29,474 nucleotides of DNA from a virus. The stretch's first letter is position 1, and each line of letters starts with the position of its first letter. The notes beneath the pieces are model-generated. The model had not been told where the DNA came from, ran no database searches, and saw only the letters and a list, made by a program, of their open reading frames with translations. Location: positions 1 through 29,474 of the IMG/VR virus record IMGVR_UViG_3300035523_000138; one strand, written 5' to 3'. The translations under genes were made by a program, and so were the position numbers. Below, piece after piece: positions 15,704 through 22,861 of the stretch.

Positions 15704-17182
15704 TCAGATCATCCTCGGGCATGCGCGCCCGCGACAGTTCTGCGCGATCATTAAGCCGGTCACACAATCATCGTGTTGCCCAGGCTGCGCGCCGTAACCG
15801 CCGCCGGGCAAAGAGAGGTAAGTGGAAAGTTCCTCGACGGTCTGCGCGTCGAACACAGCGATCGAGCCCTTGCGCAGGCCCGTGCTGAGTTCAGCCAGCA
15901 TGGCCGGCTTACTGGCAACGTCAGTGAGGATTCCAAGCCGTTCACTGGGCGCGCCGAGAGCGCCTTTCGCTTCGCGCGTTTCGCGGTAGAGCTTTTTCCA
16001 TCGCAGATGCTTGTATATCCACATGCAGACGGCATGGCCGTGATTGTTTGCTTCAACGCCGATCCACGCGTTGCCGTACATTTTCGCCAGATCGACAAGG
16101 TACTCAGCCCACTGTGTCACGTCGATGCGGCCATAGAGCTTGGCGAGCTGGCGGCCAGTGCGGCGGCTGAGTACATGAGCGCAACTCGCGTCTCCATCTT
16201 CGAAGCCTTCAGCCACGTCGGAACCGATGACAGCGGTGTCCGCAGGGTTCGGCATTTCGTAAATGAGAAGATGCCCGTCCCATAAGATCTTGATCGGCTG
16301 CTTCACGCCCGCGCGAAGCGGCGTGATCGTCTCGTCAGCAAAGTAACACGCACCTGGTCTGCTGAACTTCCCGCCATACTCGCGGTCGAAGTCGCGCTGC
16401 CCGAGTTCTTTGATGCGCGCCTGCTTCCAGGCTTCATCGCGTCCAGGCCGCTCATTCCAGAAGATTTCGCGATGAACGAACGGATCGCCCAGGCCGGACA
16501 GGCAGAGCTTCCAGACTTCGGCGAACTTGCCAGCTTCAACGCGCGGCGTCGAAAACATGTGAAGCTCGCCGAATTCGACGGCGGGAAGCAGCGCCGCCCA
16601 GTTGCTTGCAAGATCAGGGATCAGACCCGCTTCGTCGATGCCCATCAGCGAGTAGGTGTATCCGGCTCCGGAAACATCCTTTGTCGCCAACGCCATCGCG
16701 CGCGATCCGTTCGCGAGTTCAACACTCTGCGAACTCCAACTTGTGCCTTTGCGAAGTGGCGGGCGCATTGCGGCGGGCATCGTTTGCCAAAGGGTACGCA
16801 TACGCCAGATCAGTTCGCTGGCCGCTTCCTGCGTGTAGTTGACGCTGGCGACGGTGCGGTAGCCCTTCCAGCCCATGTGAAAAAGCGTGTATAGCGCGAA
16901 GTCCCATGAGACGCCCAGTTGCCGCGCCTTCTTGATGATGGTCCGCTTGTGCTGCGTCCAAAACGTGTCGAGCAATTCGACAGCGATAGGCCAGCGTTCC
17001 ATCTTCGACAAGTTGATGCCCTTAGGATCGAGCACCTGGACGTAAGGAGTGAGGTCGGACGCTTTCGTAATCTTCGCGGCGGTTTTTGTGGCCGATTTTT
17101 GGGCAGCAGAAAGGGCCTGATCGATCGGGTCGATTATGACCGGCGGTTCACTTTGGGGCAGCTTGGGTGTCCGTTTCGCCAT
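15704..17182 (-). CDS. Terminase large subunit (Mu Gp28-like)
   Basis: The ATPase/nuclease that pumps and cuts phage DNA. Residue numbers use the ATG at 17182. Walker A-like KKARQLGVSW is at 84-93, Walker B MGIDEAG at 180-186 with catalytic E184, and coupling motif STP at 211-213. RNase H-type nuclease acidic residues are in GSDVAEG (D322), GVEANN (E377) and HDDCVTG (D471/D472). Total 492 residues, a normal length. A TTG start 13 codons upstream is open but has no ribosome site, while AAGGGG lies ahead of the ATG. It is downstream of the portal gene, reversing the common order. In a transposable phage it would package by headful with attached host DNA. Confidence 0.93.
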   Translation of the reverse strand: MAKRTPKLPQSEPPVIIDPIDQALSAAQKSATKTAAKITKASDLTPYVQVLDPKGINLSKMERWPIAVELLDTFWTQHKRTIIKKARQLGVSWDFALYTLFHMGWKGYRTVASVNYTQEAASELIWRMRTLWQTMPAAMRPPLRKGTSWSSQSVELANGSRAMALATKDVSGAGYTYSLMGIDEAGLIPDLASNWAALLPAVEFGELHMFSTPRVEAGKFAEVWKLCLSGLGDPFVHREIFWNERPGRDEAWKQARIKELGQRDFDREYGGKFSRPGACYFADETITPLRAGVKQPIKILWDGHLLIYEMPNPADTAVIGSDVAEGFEDGDASCAHVLSRRTGRQLAKLYGRIDVTQWAEYLVDLAKMYGNAWIGVEANNHGHAVCMWIYKHLRWKKLYRETREAKGALGAPSERLGILTDVASKPAMLAELSTGLRKGSIAVFDAQTVEELSTYLSLPGGGYGAQPGQHDDCVTGLMIAQNCRGRACPRMI

Positions 17183-17294
17183 CTTCAGCCCCTTCACTTG
17201 CCCCAGAAATGCCTTTTTCAACAGACGGGAGGCCCGCTATTGCGTTTTTATTGATCAATGGGCAATCTTATGGCGTTTCAGCCACAATCCGCGT

Positions 17295-18698
17295 TCATGG
17301 CGCGCCTGTAACGTTTCCAGGTTTCCCGCCCAAAAAGCGCCCGGTTTCGAGTCCCAAAGGGGCACTTTGCCCGCCTTCGGCTTCGATCTCTGCCGTTTCG
17401 GCGTCCAGTTGCTTCCCGGTTAACCCTTGCCCGACTTCCACGGCTTGCCGAATCGACATAGCGTTTGCCGCGCGGAGCTTCTGAACCTTGTCTGTGATCT
17501 CGACTTCATCCGCGATGAACGTGTCCGGCATTTCAACTGTGAGCTGATAGTCGCCGGGCGTCCGGCCGTTGAGCACGTCCTCGCGACGCAACGCGAGGCG
17601 GAAAGCTTCGGTGAACCCTTCGGCCAACTCGCCGCCGGATCGGCGCGCCTTTCCCAGGCCGGCGAGAAGCCGGAACTTGAGCGCCCGGCCGCTTTCTGCG
17701 AGCCCGTTTTTATCGCGTCCCCACAGCGCCGCCGGCGTTTCGGTCAAGAGCGACAGCAACTCCATAATCTTGTCGATTTCCGTGTACGCTTCTTGAAGCT
17801 GCGAAGTCCACGTGATGTACTCCGCGCCGTTGCCGCTCTGGTCACGACTGAACGCCTTGATCTGCGACACGTCGAGTTTGCCTTCTTCATCGAGCGCGCC
17901 TTCCGGCACGTTCATCGGCGGTTCGGCGTGGCGATCCAAAATCTTCGAGACTTGGCGGAAGCGGTTGCTGATCTCGTAGGCTAGATCGTCGCAGCCGGTC
18001 GAGTCGCCTTCGCCGAAGCCTTCGTCGTCAGGATCTTCCCGCATCGCGGAAAGATGCACGGCCAGCGGCACGACTTCGCGCGTCTCGCCGCCCGCGTTCT
18101 TGAAAGCGTCGGGCAGTTGCGTTGTTCCGCTCGATGCGAACGCAGACCAGTTGTCACGGCCCGCGAGCACTTCACGGAAAATCTGCGTGCCATCAGGCAG
18201 GTATGAGCGGAAGACAAACTGGCGGTCGAACGGGGCGTCTTCCGGCCGGACGTTTCGTGCCAGCGAGTTGCTTGCGCGACGCATCGAAATGACCGGCTGC
18301 GGTTTCCCGCCTTTGACCTGGGGGACATCGCTGATCAATAGATAGGAGTCGCCGTGCGCTGAGAGCCAGTACGCCGCGCGCCATGCCACGCGCCGCAAGC
18401 GCGAGCGTGTTGCGATCGAATCGATGCGCGTTTGCAACTCGGGATTTTCGACGGTGGGTTTGATCGTGGGCGGCTTCGGCAAAAGTAGATCGGCGGCAGT
18501 GCGCGCGACAAGGCCCGGAATGTTTACCCAGAGTTGCGGCGGCTTCTGATAGCAGTCTTTCGCATTGCGGATGTCGCGGGCGTAGAGCGGATCATGTGCT
18601 TGCGCGTGCTTCCCGATCAAATCGTCAACCAACGCGTAATCGTACAGGCGCTGCTCTTCGAGCGGTGTCAGCGTCCACGGTCCAAAATTGCCGCCCAT
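17295..18698 (-). CDS. Portal protein (SPP1 Gp6-like)
   Basis: The 467-residue dodecameric ring at the capsid vertex through which DNA enters and leaves. Recognisable are an N-terminal helix-rich part with PQLWVNIPGLVARTAADLLLPKPP, the wing region with LSAHGDSYLLIS, and YEISNRFRQVSKILDRHAEPPMNVP, followed by ITWTSQLQEAYTEIDKIMELL, matching the clip and stem regions of the SPP1/HK97-type portals. The C-terminus (EITDKVQKLRAANAMSIRQAV) is the typical crown helix. ATG at 18698 follows AGGAGGTTCT, an ideal ribosome site. The 112 bases after its stop hold no gene beyond a 6-codon open frame that overlaps the stop. Confidence 0.9.
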   Translation of the reverse strand: MGGNFGPWTLTPLEEQRLYDYALVDDLIGKHAQAHDPLYARDIRNAKDCYQKPPQLWVNIPGLVARTAADLLLPKPPTIKPTVENPELQTRIDSIATRSRLRRVAWRAAYWLSAHGDSYLLISDVPQVKGGKPQPVISMRRASNSLARNVRPEDAPFDRQFVFRSYLPDGTQIFREVLAGRDNWSAFASSGTTQLPDAFKNAGGETREVVPLAVHLSAMREDPDDEGFGEGDSTGCDDLAYEISNRFRQVSKILDRHAEPPMNVPEGALDEEGKLDVSQIKAFSRDQSGNGAEYITWTSQLQEAYTEIDKIMELLSLLTETPAALWGRDKNGLAESGRALKFRLLAGLGKARRSGGELAEGFTEAFRLALRREDVLNGRTPGDYQLTVEMPDTFIADEVEITDKVQKLRAANAMSIRQAVEVGQGLTGKQLDAETAEIEAEGGQSAPLGLETGRFLGGKPGNVTGAP

Positions 18699-18706
18699 AG
18701 AACCTC

Positions 18707-19126
18707 CTAGCTGTCGAACTCACTGATCGCGGAAACCAGCATGCGGAAGCGCGTCTCGATAATCACGCGCCCGCGATCATCGCGAAGTTGCAGCGCGGGC
18801 AACGAATCGACCATGATGTTGCGAATGCCGCTCGGGACCGGCTTCGGATTCTTCTTGAAGCCCGCGAGGATCGCTTTGATCGTCTTCGCCGCGAGCGCGC
18901 GCCCTTCCTTCAACGTTGCCGCGCGCGTGACCAGATGCAGCCGCCAGTTCTGCGCGTTGCTGGACTCATCCCAATCGCCGCCATTCTCAAAGAGCGCGCA
19001 CACCGCGTCCGGCGCGGGCGGAAGTGAAGGTTCCAAGAAGATCGTCGTGCCCGCGACGGCCTTCGCTTCGGTGACAATCCAGTCGCCGACTTGCTCGATC
19101 GCCGCGCCGTACTCGGGAAAGCTCAT
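18707..19126 (-). CDS. Minor virion protein (tail terminator/connector-like)
   Basis: A 139-residue protein just upstream of the portal gene. Pattern EYGAAIEQVGDWIVTEAKAV, then a spaced NAQNWRLHLVTRAATLKEGR with ALAAKTIKAILAG, and a closing RGRVIIETRFRMLV resembles the small alpha/beta proteins that end or join the tail. Those are usually encoded after the head genes, so the location is unusual. ATG at 19126 is preferred because GGAG lies 5 bases before it; GTG at 19129 is too near. I infer a structural role only. Confidence 0.55.
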   Translation of the reverse strand: MSFPEYGAAIEQVGDWIVTEAKAVAGTTIFLEPSLPPAPDAVCALFENGGDWDESSNAQNWRLHLVTRAATLKEGRALAAKTIKAILAGFKKNPKPVPSGIRNIMVDSLPALQLRDDRGRVIIETRFRMLVSAISEFDS

Positions 19127-19145
19127 CACGTCTCCAGTTGCGCGC

Positions 19146-20684
19146 CTACCAGTTCGGCGCGATGTACGGTCCCACGTAATGCACCTGAATCTTCGCCTCC
19201 ATATTCAGGTCGCTGCCTGAATCCTGGTCTGCCCAGACCTCCAAATACTCATTCGTGTTCAGACTGACGATCTGTGAGAACGAGGAGCGCAGCATCATGC
19301 TATTGCTGCTGGCCGGCGGTTCACGCCGCTGCTCCGAAACCTCTGCGAGGCCGTTCAATTTCAGCGCAACCTTGCGGTACGCGCCGCCAGTGCCATCAGC
19401 CCAGGCGTAGTTGCACGTCACGAGATACAGCCCTGCGTGGATAGCCGTAACTTTTGTGTTGTCTGTCACGGTGTCGTGCATCGTGTCGCTGTCGTACACC
19501 TCCCACGTAAATGGACAGGCGCTCGGAGTTGCAGTTACTACCGTCTGACTGCCCTGCGTTGACACGGTGTATTGCGGGGGAGACGGCACTTCCCAACTAC
19601 CGCTTGCCTTCAAAAACTTCCCTGCCGCCGCGTCGCCGGCCGCAGGCGCGGGCACAAGCCCGTGCGATCCGCCTCCGCCCCCGTCTCCGAAAAAATCCCC
19701 CGGCGTGGGCGGCACTTCCCATCCGCCGCTCGCCTTCAGGAACTTGCCCGCCATGTCATCGTTAGCCGCTGGCGCTGGCACTGTACCTTGGCCTCCAGGA
19801 TTTCCGCCAGCAGCACCCATAAACGCCGTGACCGATGAACCAAAGATCGTTCCACCGTTCGCAGTATAGATGCCTCCTGCTTGATCAATGCGAAGCCTTT
19901 CGACGGGAGCCTGTAGCCCGGAACTTGTAGTCTTGAAAATGATTGAGCCGCCGAATCCTGTGTTGGTAGCGCCTCCGCCCGCGAGGATTACGCTACCACC
20001 GGGCACGGCCTCATCAGTCGAGTTGGTGCCACTGATCATGTAGTCGGTTGGTGTCGCAGACGACTTCCCGTTGCCAAACCAAACGTCGGTCACGGGCGCG
20101 CCAACACTGCCGCCGATGAAATCCGTGCCGGTGACGTAGCTTGCGCCGCCCGGCAAGTTCGTTAGGTTCGCCCCGCTAACCGCAGGCAGAGCGCCCGCCG
20201 TCATAACGGGCACGTTCGCGCTCAACCGCGCATCGTCGAGTGTGCCGGTGATCAGGGCGCTCGCATCCGTTGTCGCGCCGCTTCCGCCCGGAAGATTCGT
20301 CAGGTTCGATCCATCGAGCGCCGGCAGCTTGCCGTCGTCGGGAAGCTTCACGAGTTGCCCAGGCCCGTTGAAACTATTGCCCTGCATCGTCAGCTCGTAC
20401 TTGTTGCCGTTCGAGTTGATGAAGAAATAGGTTCGCATCGACTGCGCGTTCGTTCCTGCGTAACCGCGCAAGTATCCCGCTTCAGGATTGGCCGGCTGCT
20501 GCGTGAGCTGAAAGTCTGTGTATTCCTTGACGGTCATTTTGTACGTGGCGAAAGCAGTCACCGCGACAAGCGTCACTGCCGCCGCCGCGCGCAGCACTTC
20601 TGGCGCAGTCATGCGCTGAACCGCGCCCGCCGGCACGCCCGCGCGCGCCGCAAGGTCACGAAGATTTTCGAGTAGGTTAGCCAT
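19146..20684 (-). CDS. Tail-fibre-like protein with N-terminal membrane segment and C1q/TNF-like tip
   Basis: A 512-residue protein built of low-complexity repeats and a globular tip. At the start is a helix, then a hydrophobic stretch at about 31-48 (LRAAAAVTLVAVTAFATY), unusual for a tail fibre. Two LPALDGSNLTNLPGG/LPAVSGANLTNLPGG blocks (about 120-180) and two AGKFLKASGGWEVP/AGKFLKASGSWEVP blocks (about 312-366) are common in phage fibres. After about 370 comes a beta-rich tip (ACPFTWEVYDSDTMHDTV, AGLYLVTCNYAWADG, TNEYLEVWADQDSGSD) similar to C1q/TNF-type jelly rolls. It starts inside the stop of the terminase-small-like gene (8-base overlap). Placement inside the head genes is odd for a fibre; host recognition is inferred. 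Confidence 0.65.
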   Translation of the reverse strand: MANLLENLRDLAARAGVPAGAVQRMTAPEVLRAAAAVTLVAVTAFATYKMTVKEYTDFQLTQQPANPEAGYLRGYAGTNAQSMRTYFFINSNGNKYELTMQGNSFNGPGQLVKLPDDGKLPALDGSNLTNLPGGSGATTDASALITGTLDDARLSANVPVMTAGALPAVSGANLTNLPGGASYVTGTDFIGGSVGAPVTDVWFGNGKSSATPTDYMISGTNSTDEAVPGGSVILAGGGATNTGFGGSIIFKTTSSGLQAPVERLRIDQAGGIYTANGGTIFGSSVTAFMGAAGGNPGGQGTVPAPAANDDMAGKFLKASGGWEVPPTPGDFFGDGGGGGSHGLVPAPAAGDAAAGKFLKASGSWEVPSPPQYTVSTQGSQTVVTATPSACPFTWEVYDSDTMHDTVTDNTKVTAIHAGLYLVTCNYAWADGTGGAYRKVALKLNGLAEVSEQRREPPASSNSMMLRSSFSQIVSLNTNEYLEVWADQDSGSDLNMEAKIQVHYVGPYIAPNW

Positions 20685-21279
20685 TGGCCTGCGGTGCCTC
20701 CTGCTGTTGTGCCTCTTGAGCGAACGCCTGCAACTTCGCGGCGTAGCGCGTCTTGATTTCCGTGATCAATTGTCCGGCCTTGCCTTGCCCGAGCATCTGC
20801 ACGGCCGCTTCGAGAACCGATTCGACAAGCGCGGTTGCTTCGCGCGTTTCAGCCACAGCCGGAATTAGTTCGCTCTTGCGCCGATCGTGAATCTTCGTCA
20901 TCGTGGCGTAGAGCCGAACGGCTGCGTCTGTGTCGAAGTCCGGCTTGGCAGTTTCCTCTTCAACGCGCTTGCGCAGCGCGTCGAGAATCGCCTCGTCATG
21001 TTGCAGGCGCGCCACCATCGTGCCTTCGGCTTCGCGGCGCGCGCGCTCGCGTTCTGCGGTCGCGATGCCTTCGGCCCGAGCGGCGAGCATGCGCTCGCCT
21101 TCTTCCGCCACCATCGCAGCGAATCCGTCTTCCTTCAGGCAGCGGCGCAGCGTGCTCTCGCCGATCTGGCGGAAGCTCTCGTACTCCTCGCGCAAACGTT
21201 TCAGCGCGGCCATGACGTTGCCGCCACTCCGCGCCAGTTCGCGTGCAATATCGCGCTGCTGTTCTGCCGTGTACGCCAC
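20677..21279 (-). CDS. Putative terminase small subunit (Mu Gp27/DUF3486-like)
   Basis: A 200-residue, mostly helical DNA-binding protein candidate. Near the N-terminus is AYTAEQQRDIARELARSGGN followed by ALKRLREEYESFRQIGESTLRRCL, which fits a helix-turn-helix as in small terminases. The central part is a long helix rich in Arg/Glu (GIATAERERARREAEGTMVARLQ), and the C-terminus TRYAAKLQAFAQEAQQQEAP is disordered. GTG at 21279 is chosen because AGGAG lies 5 bases before it, although the frame is open to 21318. It would recognise DNA for packaging and load the large subunit, which lies three genes downstream. Confidence 0.6.
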   Translation of the reverse strand: MAYTAEQQRDIARELARSGGNVMAALKRLREEYESFRQIGESTLRRCLKEDGFAAMVAEEGERMLAARAEGIATAERERARREAEGTMVARLQHDEAILDALRKRVEEETAKPDFDTDAAVRLYATMTKIHDRRKSELIPAVAETREATALVESVLEAAVQMLGQGKAGQLITEIKTRYAAKLQAFAQEAQQQEAPQANG

Positions 21280-21294
21280 GACGACTCCTGAAGC

Positions 21295-21320
21295 GGTTGT
21301 CGAAGGAAACTCCGACAACC
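21295..21320 (-). other. Hairpin upstream of the small terminase start
   Basis: A perfect 8-bp inverted repeat (GGTTGTCG / CGACAACC) with a 10-base loop, lying between the stop of the coiled-coil gene (21327) and the preferred GTG (21279). There is no T tract, so it looks more like a translational or processing element than an intrinsic terminator. Confidence 0.4.
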
Positions 21321-21326
21321 TAGCCG

Positions 21327-21719
21327 TTAGTGTCCGAGAACTTTCGCGATGGCAACCGTGATGCCGCCGCCCGCCGCGCCCGTCGCCATTGCGCCGATAA
21401 TTCCGGCGACGGAGTTGCCCTGCTTCTCTGCTTTCTTTTCGAGTTCCGCGATGCGCGTCGAGTGTTCGACGAAACGCTTGTCGCCTTCGTCCAGGCGCGT
21501 CTTGACCGCAACCAAGTCTTTGCCTTGCTCGATTTGCGTGTCGAGGATTTTCTCTTGCGTCACTTCGATCTTCGTCATCTGCCGTGTGAGCCGATCCTCA
21601 GTCGCGTGCACATCCGCGCGCACGCTTTCGATGCCGCGCGTCATCGTCTCTTGCACGCGCGCCGCGTACAGATCGAGAAGGTCGCGAGCCTCGGGGGTGA
21701 GCTTCACTTCGTCAGCCAT
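21327..21719 (-). CDS. Coiled-coil protein with C-terminal membrane anchor (XhlA-like layout)
   Basis: A 130-residue protein. Residues about 20-100 are a continuous amphipathic coiled coil (ARVQETMTRGIESVRADVHA, then TRIAELEKKAEKQG). Residues about 103-126 (VAGIIGAMATGAAGGGITVA) are a Gly/Ala-rich membrane segment ending in AKVLGH. This order resembles XhlA-type cytolysis helpers and other phage membrane accessory proteins. ATG at 21719 follows GAGGGAGAATCTAT. It is adjacent to a divergent plus-strand gene and shares a mirrored leader with it. A lysis role is inferred from layout only; a second holin-like candidate lies nearby at 22225-22506. Confidence 0.6.
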   Translation of the reverse strand: MADEVKLTPEARDLLDLYAARVQETMTRGIESVRADVHATEDRLTRQMTKIEVTQEKILDTQIEQGKDLVAVKTRLDEGDKRFVEHSTRIAELEKKAEKQGNSVAGIIGAMATGAAGGGITVAIAKVLGH

Positions 21720-21734
21720 ATAGATTCTCCCTCG

Positions 21735-21772
21735 CGTATTCACTCAGTGAGCACGTGTCGGGAGTGAATACG
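21735..21772. promoter_or_regulatory. Inverted repeat in the divergent intergenic region
   Basis: A perfect 11-bp inverted repeat (CGTATTCACTC at 21735-21745 and GAGTGAATACG at 21762-21772) with a 16-base spacer. Both genes also have GAATCTAT near the ATG, so the two leaders are mirror copies; the minus-strand copy has an extra block containing its GAGGGA ribosome site. A shorter palindrome TCACTCAGTGA lies at 21740-21750. It could be an operator acting on both genes, or the trace of an inverted duplication. Confidence 0.5.
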
Positions 21773-21777
21773 AATCT

Positions 21778-22224
21778 ATGTCCGATACCGTGGACGGCGC
21801 GATCAGAGACCTTGCGCGAGAAGGCGACGCGAAGGTTCTGCGCGCGTTCAAGCAAGCTCTGGGAAATGTGGAGGGCGTGTCGAAAGACTTGTGCCCGGTC
21901 GGGCACTACGGCCGCAAACGCGGCTTTGGCGGCCGGGCCGGCGCTGCGCTACAGAACTCGCTGCATGTTGAGTTTCTCGGACAGCAGGGAACGGACTTGA
22001 TCGGCCGCTGCATTTCGCCGCTGCCCTACGCGCGCGCGCAGCACGAAGATCTGTACTTCCATCCGGGCATCTACACCGGCGCGCCGGGCTCGCAGTACGA
22101 AGCGAAATTCTTCGAGAGAGCGGTTGCGATCATCTTCGGAAACGGCGTCGATCCTGCCGGCGATCCGGGCGGGCAACTCCGCACGCTGCCGGCAGGGTTT
22201 CAAGAATTGCTGGAGGGAGCTTAG
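21778..22224 (+). CDS. HK97 gp10-like minor virion protein, only plus-strand phage gene
   Basis: A 148-residue protein that resembles head-tail connector/tail completion proteins: CPVGHYGRKRGFGGRAGAAL then NSLHVEFLG, PLPYARAQHEDLYFHPGIYT and GSQYEAKFFERAVA, the familiar order of small-loop, strand, Y-A-x-x-x-E and H-P-G-x-x-T motifs of the gp10/HK97 family. It is encoded on the opposite strand to all other phage genes and converges tail to tail with the gene at 22225 (stops abut). The ATG at 21778 has GGAG 13 bases upstream, which is far, so it may be weakly translated or use another start. Coding on this strand is better supported than the poorer minus-strand frames there. Confidence 0.65.
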   Translation: MSDTVDGAIRDLAREGDAKVLRAFKQALGNVEGVSKDLCPVGHYGRKRGFGGRAGAALQNSLHVEFLGQQGTDLIGRCISPLPYARAQHEDLYFHPGIYTGAPGSQYEAKFFERAVAIIFGNGVDPAGDPGGQLRTLPAGFQELLEGA

Positions 22225-22506
22225 TTACTTCTTTGTTTGAGCGATACGAAACAGCACGCCTACAACCGCGCCGATGCCGCAGACAATAATTGCCATTTGG
22301 CGCTCGTGCATGCGAGAAGCGTTCACTATGCGCCCTACCGGAGAATCAACCGATGGGTCGAAGCCGAGCCAGAAGTAGACTATTCCACCAACGCATGCGG
22401 CCATCCACACAAAGAACAGCATCGCTCCCCACTCATCACTGCCAGCATCGCTCTCGCGACTCGCGTTCATCTGCTGCAATTGTTCATCGTTCGGATGGAA
22501 TCCCAT
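22225..22506 (-). CDS. Small two-pass membrane protein, possible holin
   Basis: A 93-residue protein with a polar N-terminus, a first membrane segment at about 27-47 (WGAMLFFVWMAACVGGIVYF), an outward loop with DPSVDSP, and a second at about 71-88 (MAIIVCGIGAVVGVLF) ending in a basic KK tail. Size and topology fit a class II holin, but no motif proves it. ATG at 22506 follows GAGGAGGGGCTT, a strong ribosome site. Its stop abuts that of the plus-strand gene. Confidence 0.6.
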   Translation of the reverse strand: MGFHPNDEQLQQMNASRESDAGSDEWGAMLFFVWMAACVGGIVYFWLGFDPSVDSPVGRIVNASRMHERQMAIIVCGIGAVVGVLFRIAQTKK

Positions 22507-22540
22507 AAGCCCCTCCTCAAGATTGGCTCTTTGCCTAAGT

Positions 22541-22861
22541 CTACACCGCGCCTTCAAAAAACGCCTTCACGTCCTCACTGACGCTCCTTCCGTCTGCGTA
22601 ATTCAGAATCTGCCACCACGGCCGGCCATCGTCATTCTTGGCGATGAAGCGCGCGAGTGTTGCCCAGGCATCTTCCCCGCCGTTCCACCCCGCCGCGCGT
22701 TTGATCATTCCGCGCCACATGCCATCGTCACGGAGATAGCCGCCCAGTCGCCGCACAGCCTCGCGCGCGTCCTTCGATTGCCTCGCATCCTGCAAGGCAA
22801 ATTGCAGTGCATCGTGCATCTCGTCTTGAAACAGTTCGACGAAGCGGTCTGCGCTTGTCAT
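22541..22861 (-). CDS. Hypothetical protein (106 aa), coupled to the Mu F-like gene
   Basis: Starts within the stop of the minor head protein gene (ATGA), so the two are made together. The protein is helical, with SADRFVELFQDEMHDALQFA and ALQDARQSKDAREAVRRLGG at the N-terminus and a Trp-rich middle (GWNGGEDAWATLARF, PWWQILNYADG). No family is recognised. Because the head protein carries an extra toxin-like domain at its C-terminus, this neighbour is a candidate partner or immunity factor, but that is only inference from coupling. Confidence 0.65.
   Translation of the reverse strand: MTSADRFVELFQDEMHDALQFALQDARQSKDAREAVRRLGGYLRDDGMWRGMIKRAAGWNGGEDAWATLARFIAKNDDGRPWWQILNYADGRSVSEDVKAFFEGAV

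Noticed and set aside
13900-15888. Long plus-strand open frames (up to 351 codons)
   Set aside because: They lie antisense to the capsid, scaffold and terminase genes. Their products are low-complexity and have no start sites or motifs.
17183-17294. A 6-codon frame and an AT-rich patch with ATTGATCAAT between portal and terminase genes
   Set aside because: Too short for a gene, and no -10/-35 pair with proper spacing was found. It is left as a plain intergenic stretch.
21949-22203. An 84-codon minus-strand frame opposite the plus-strand virion gene
   Set aside because: Arg-rich with no motif or ribosome site; the plus-strand frame has the family pattern of gp10-like proteins.
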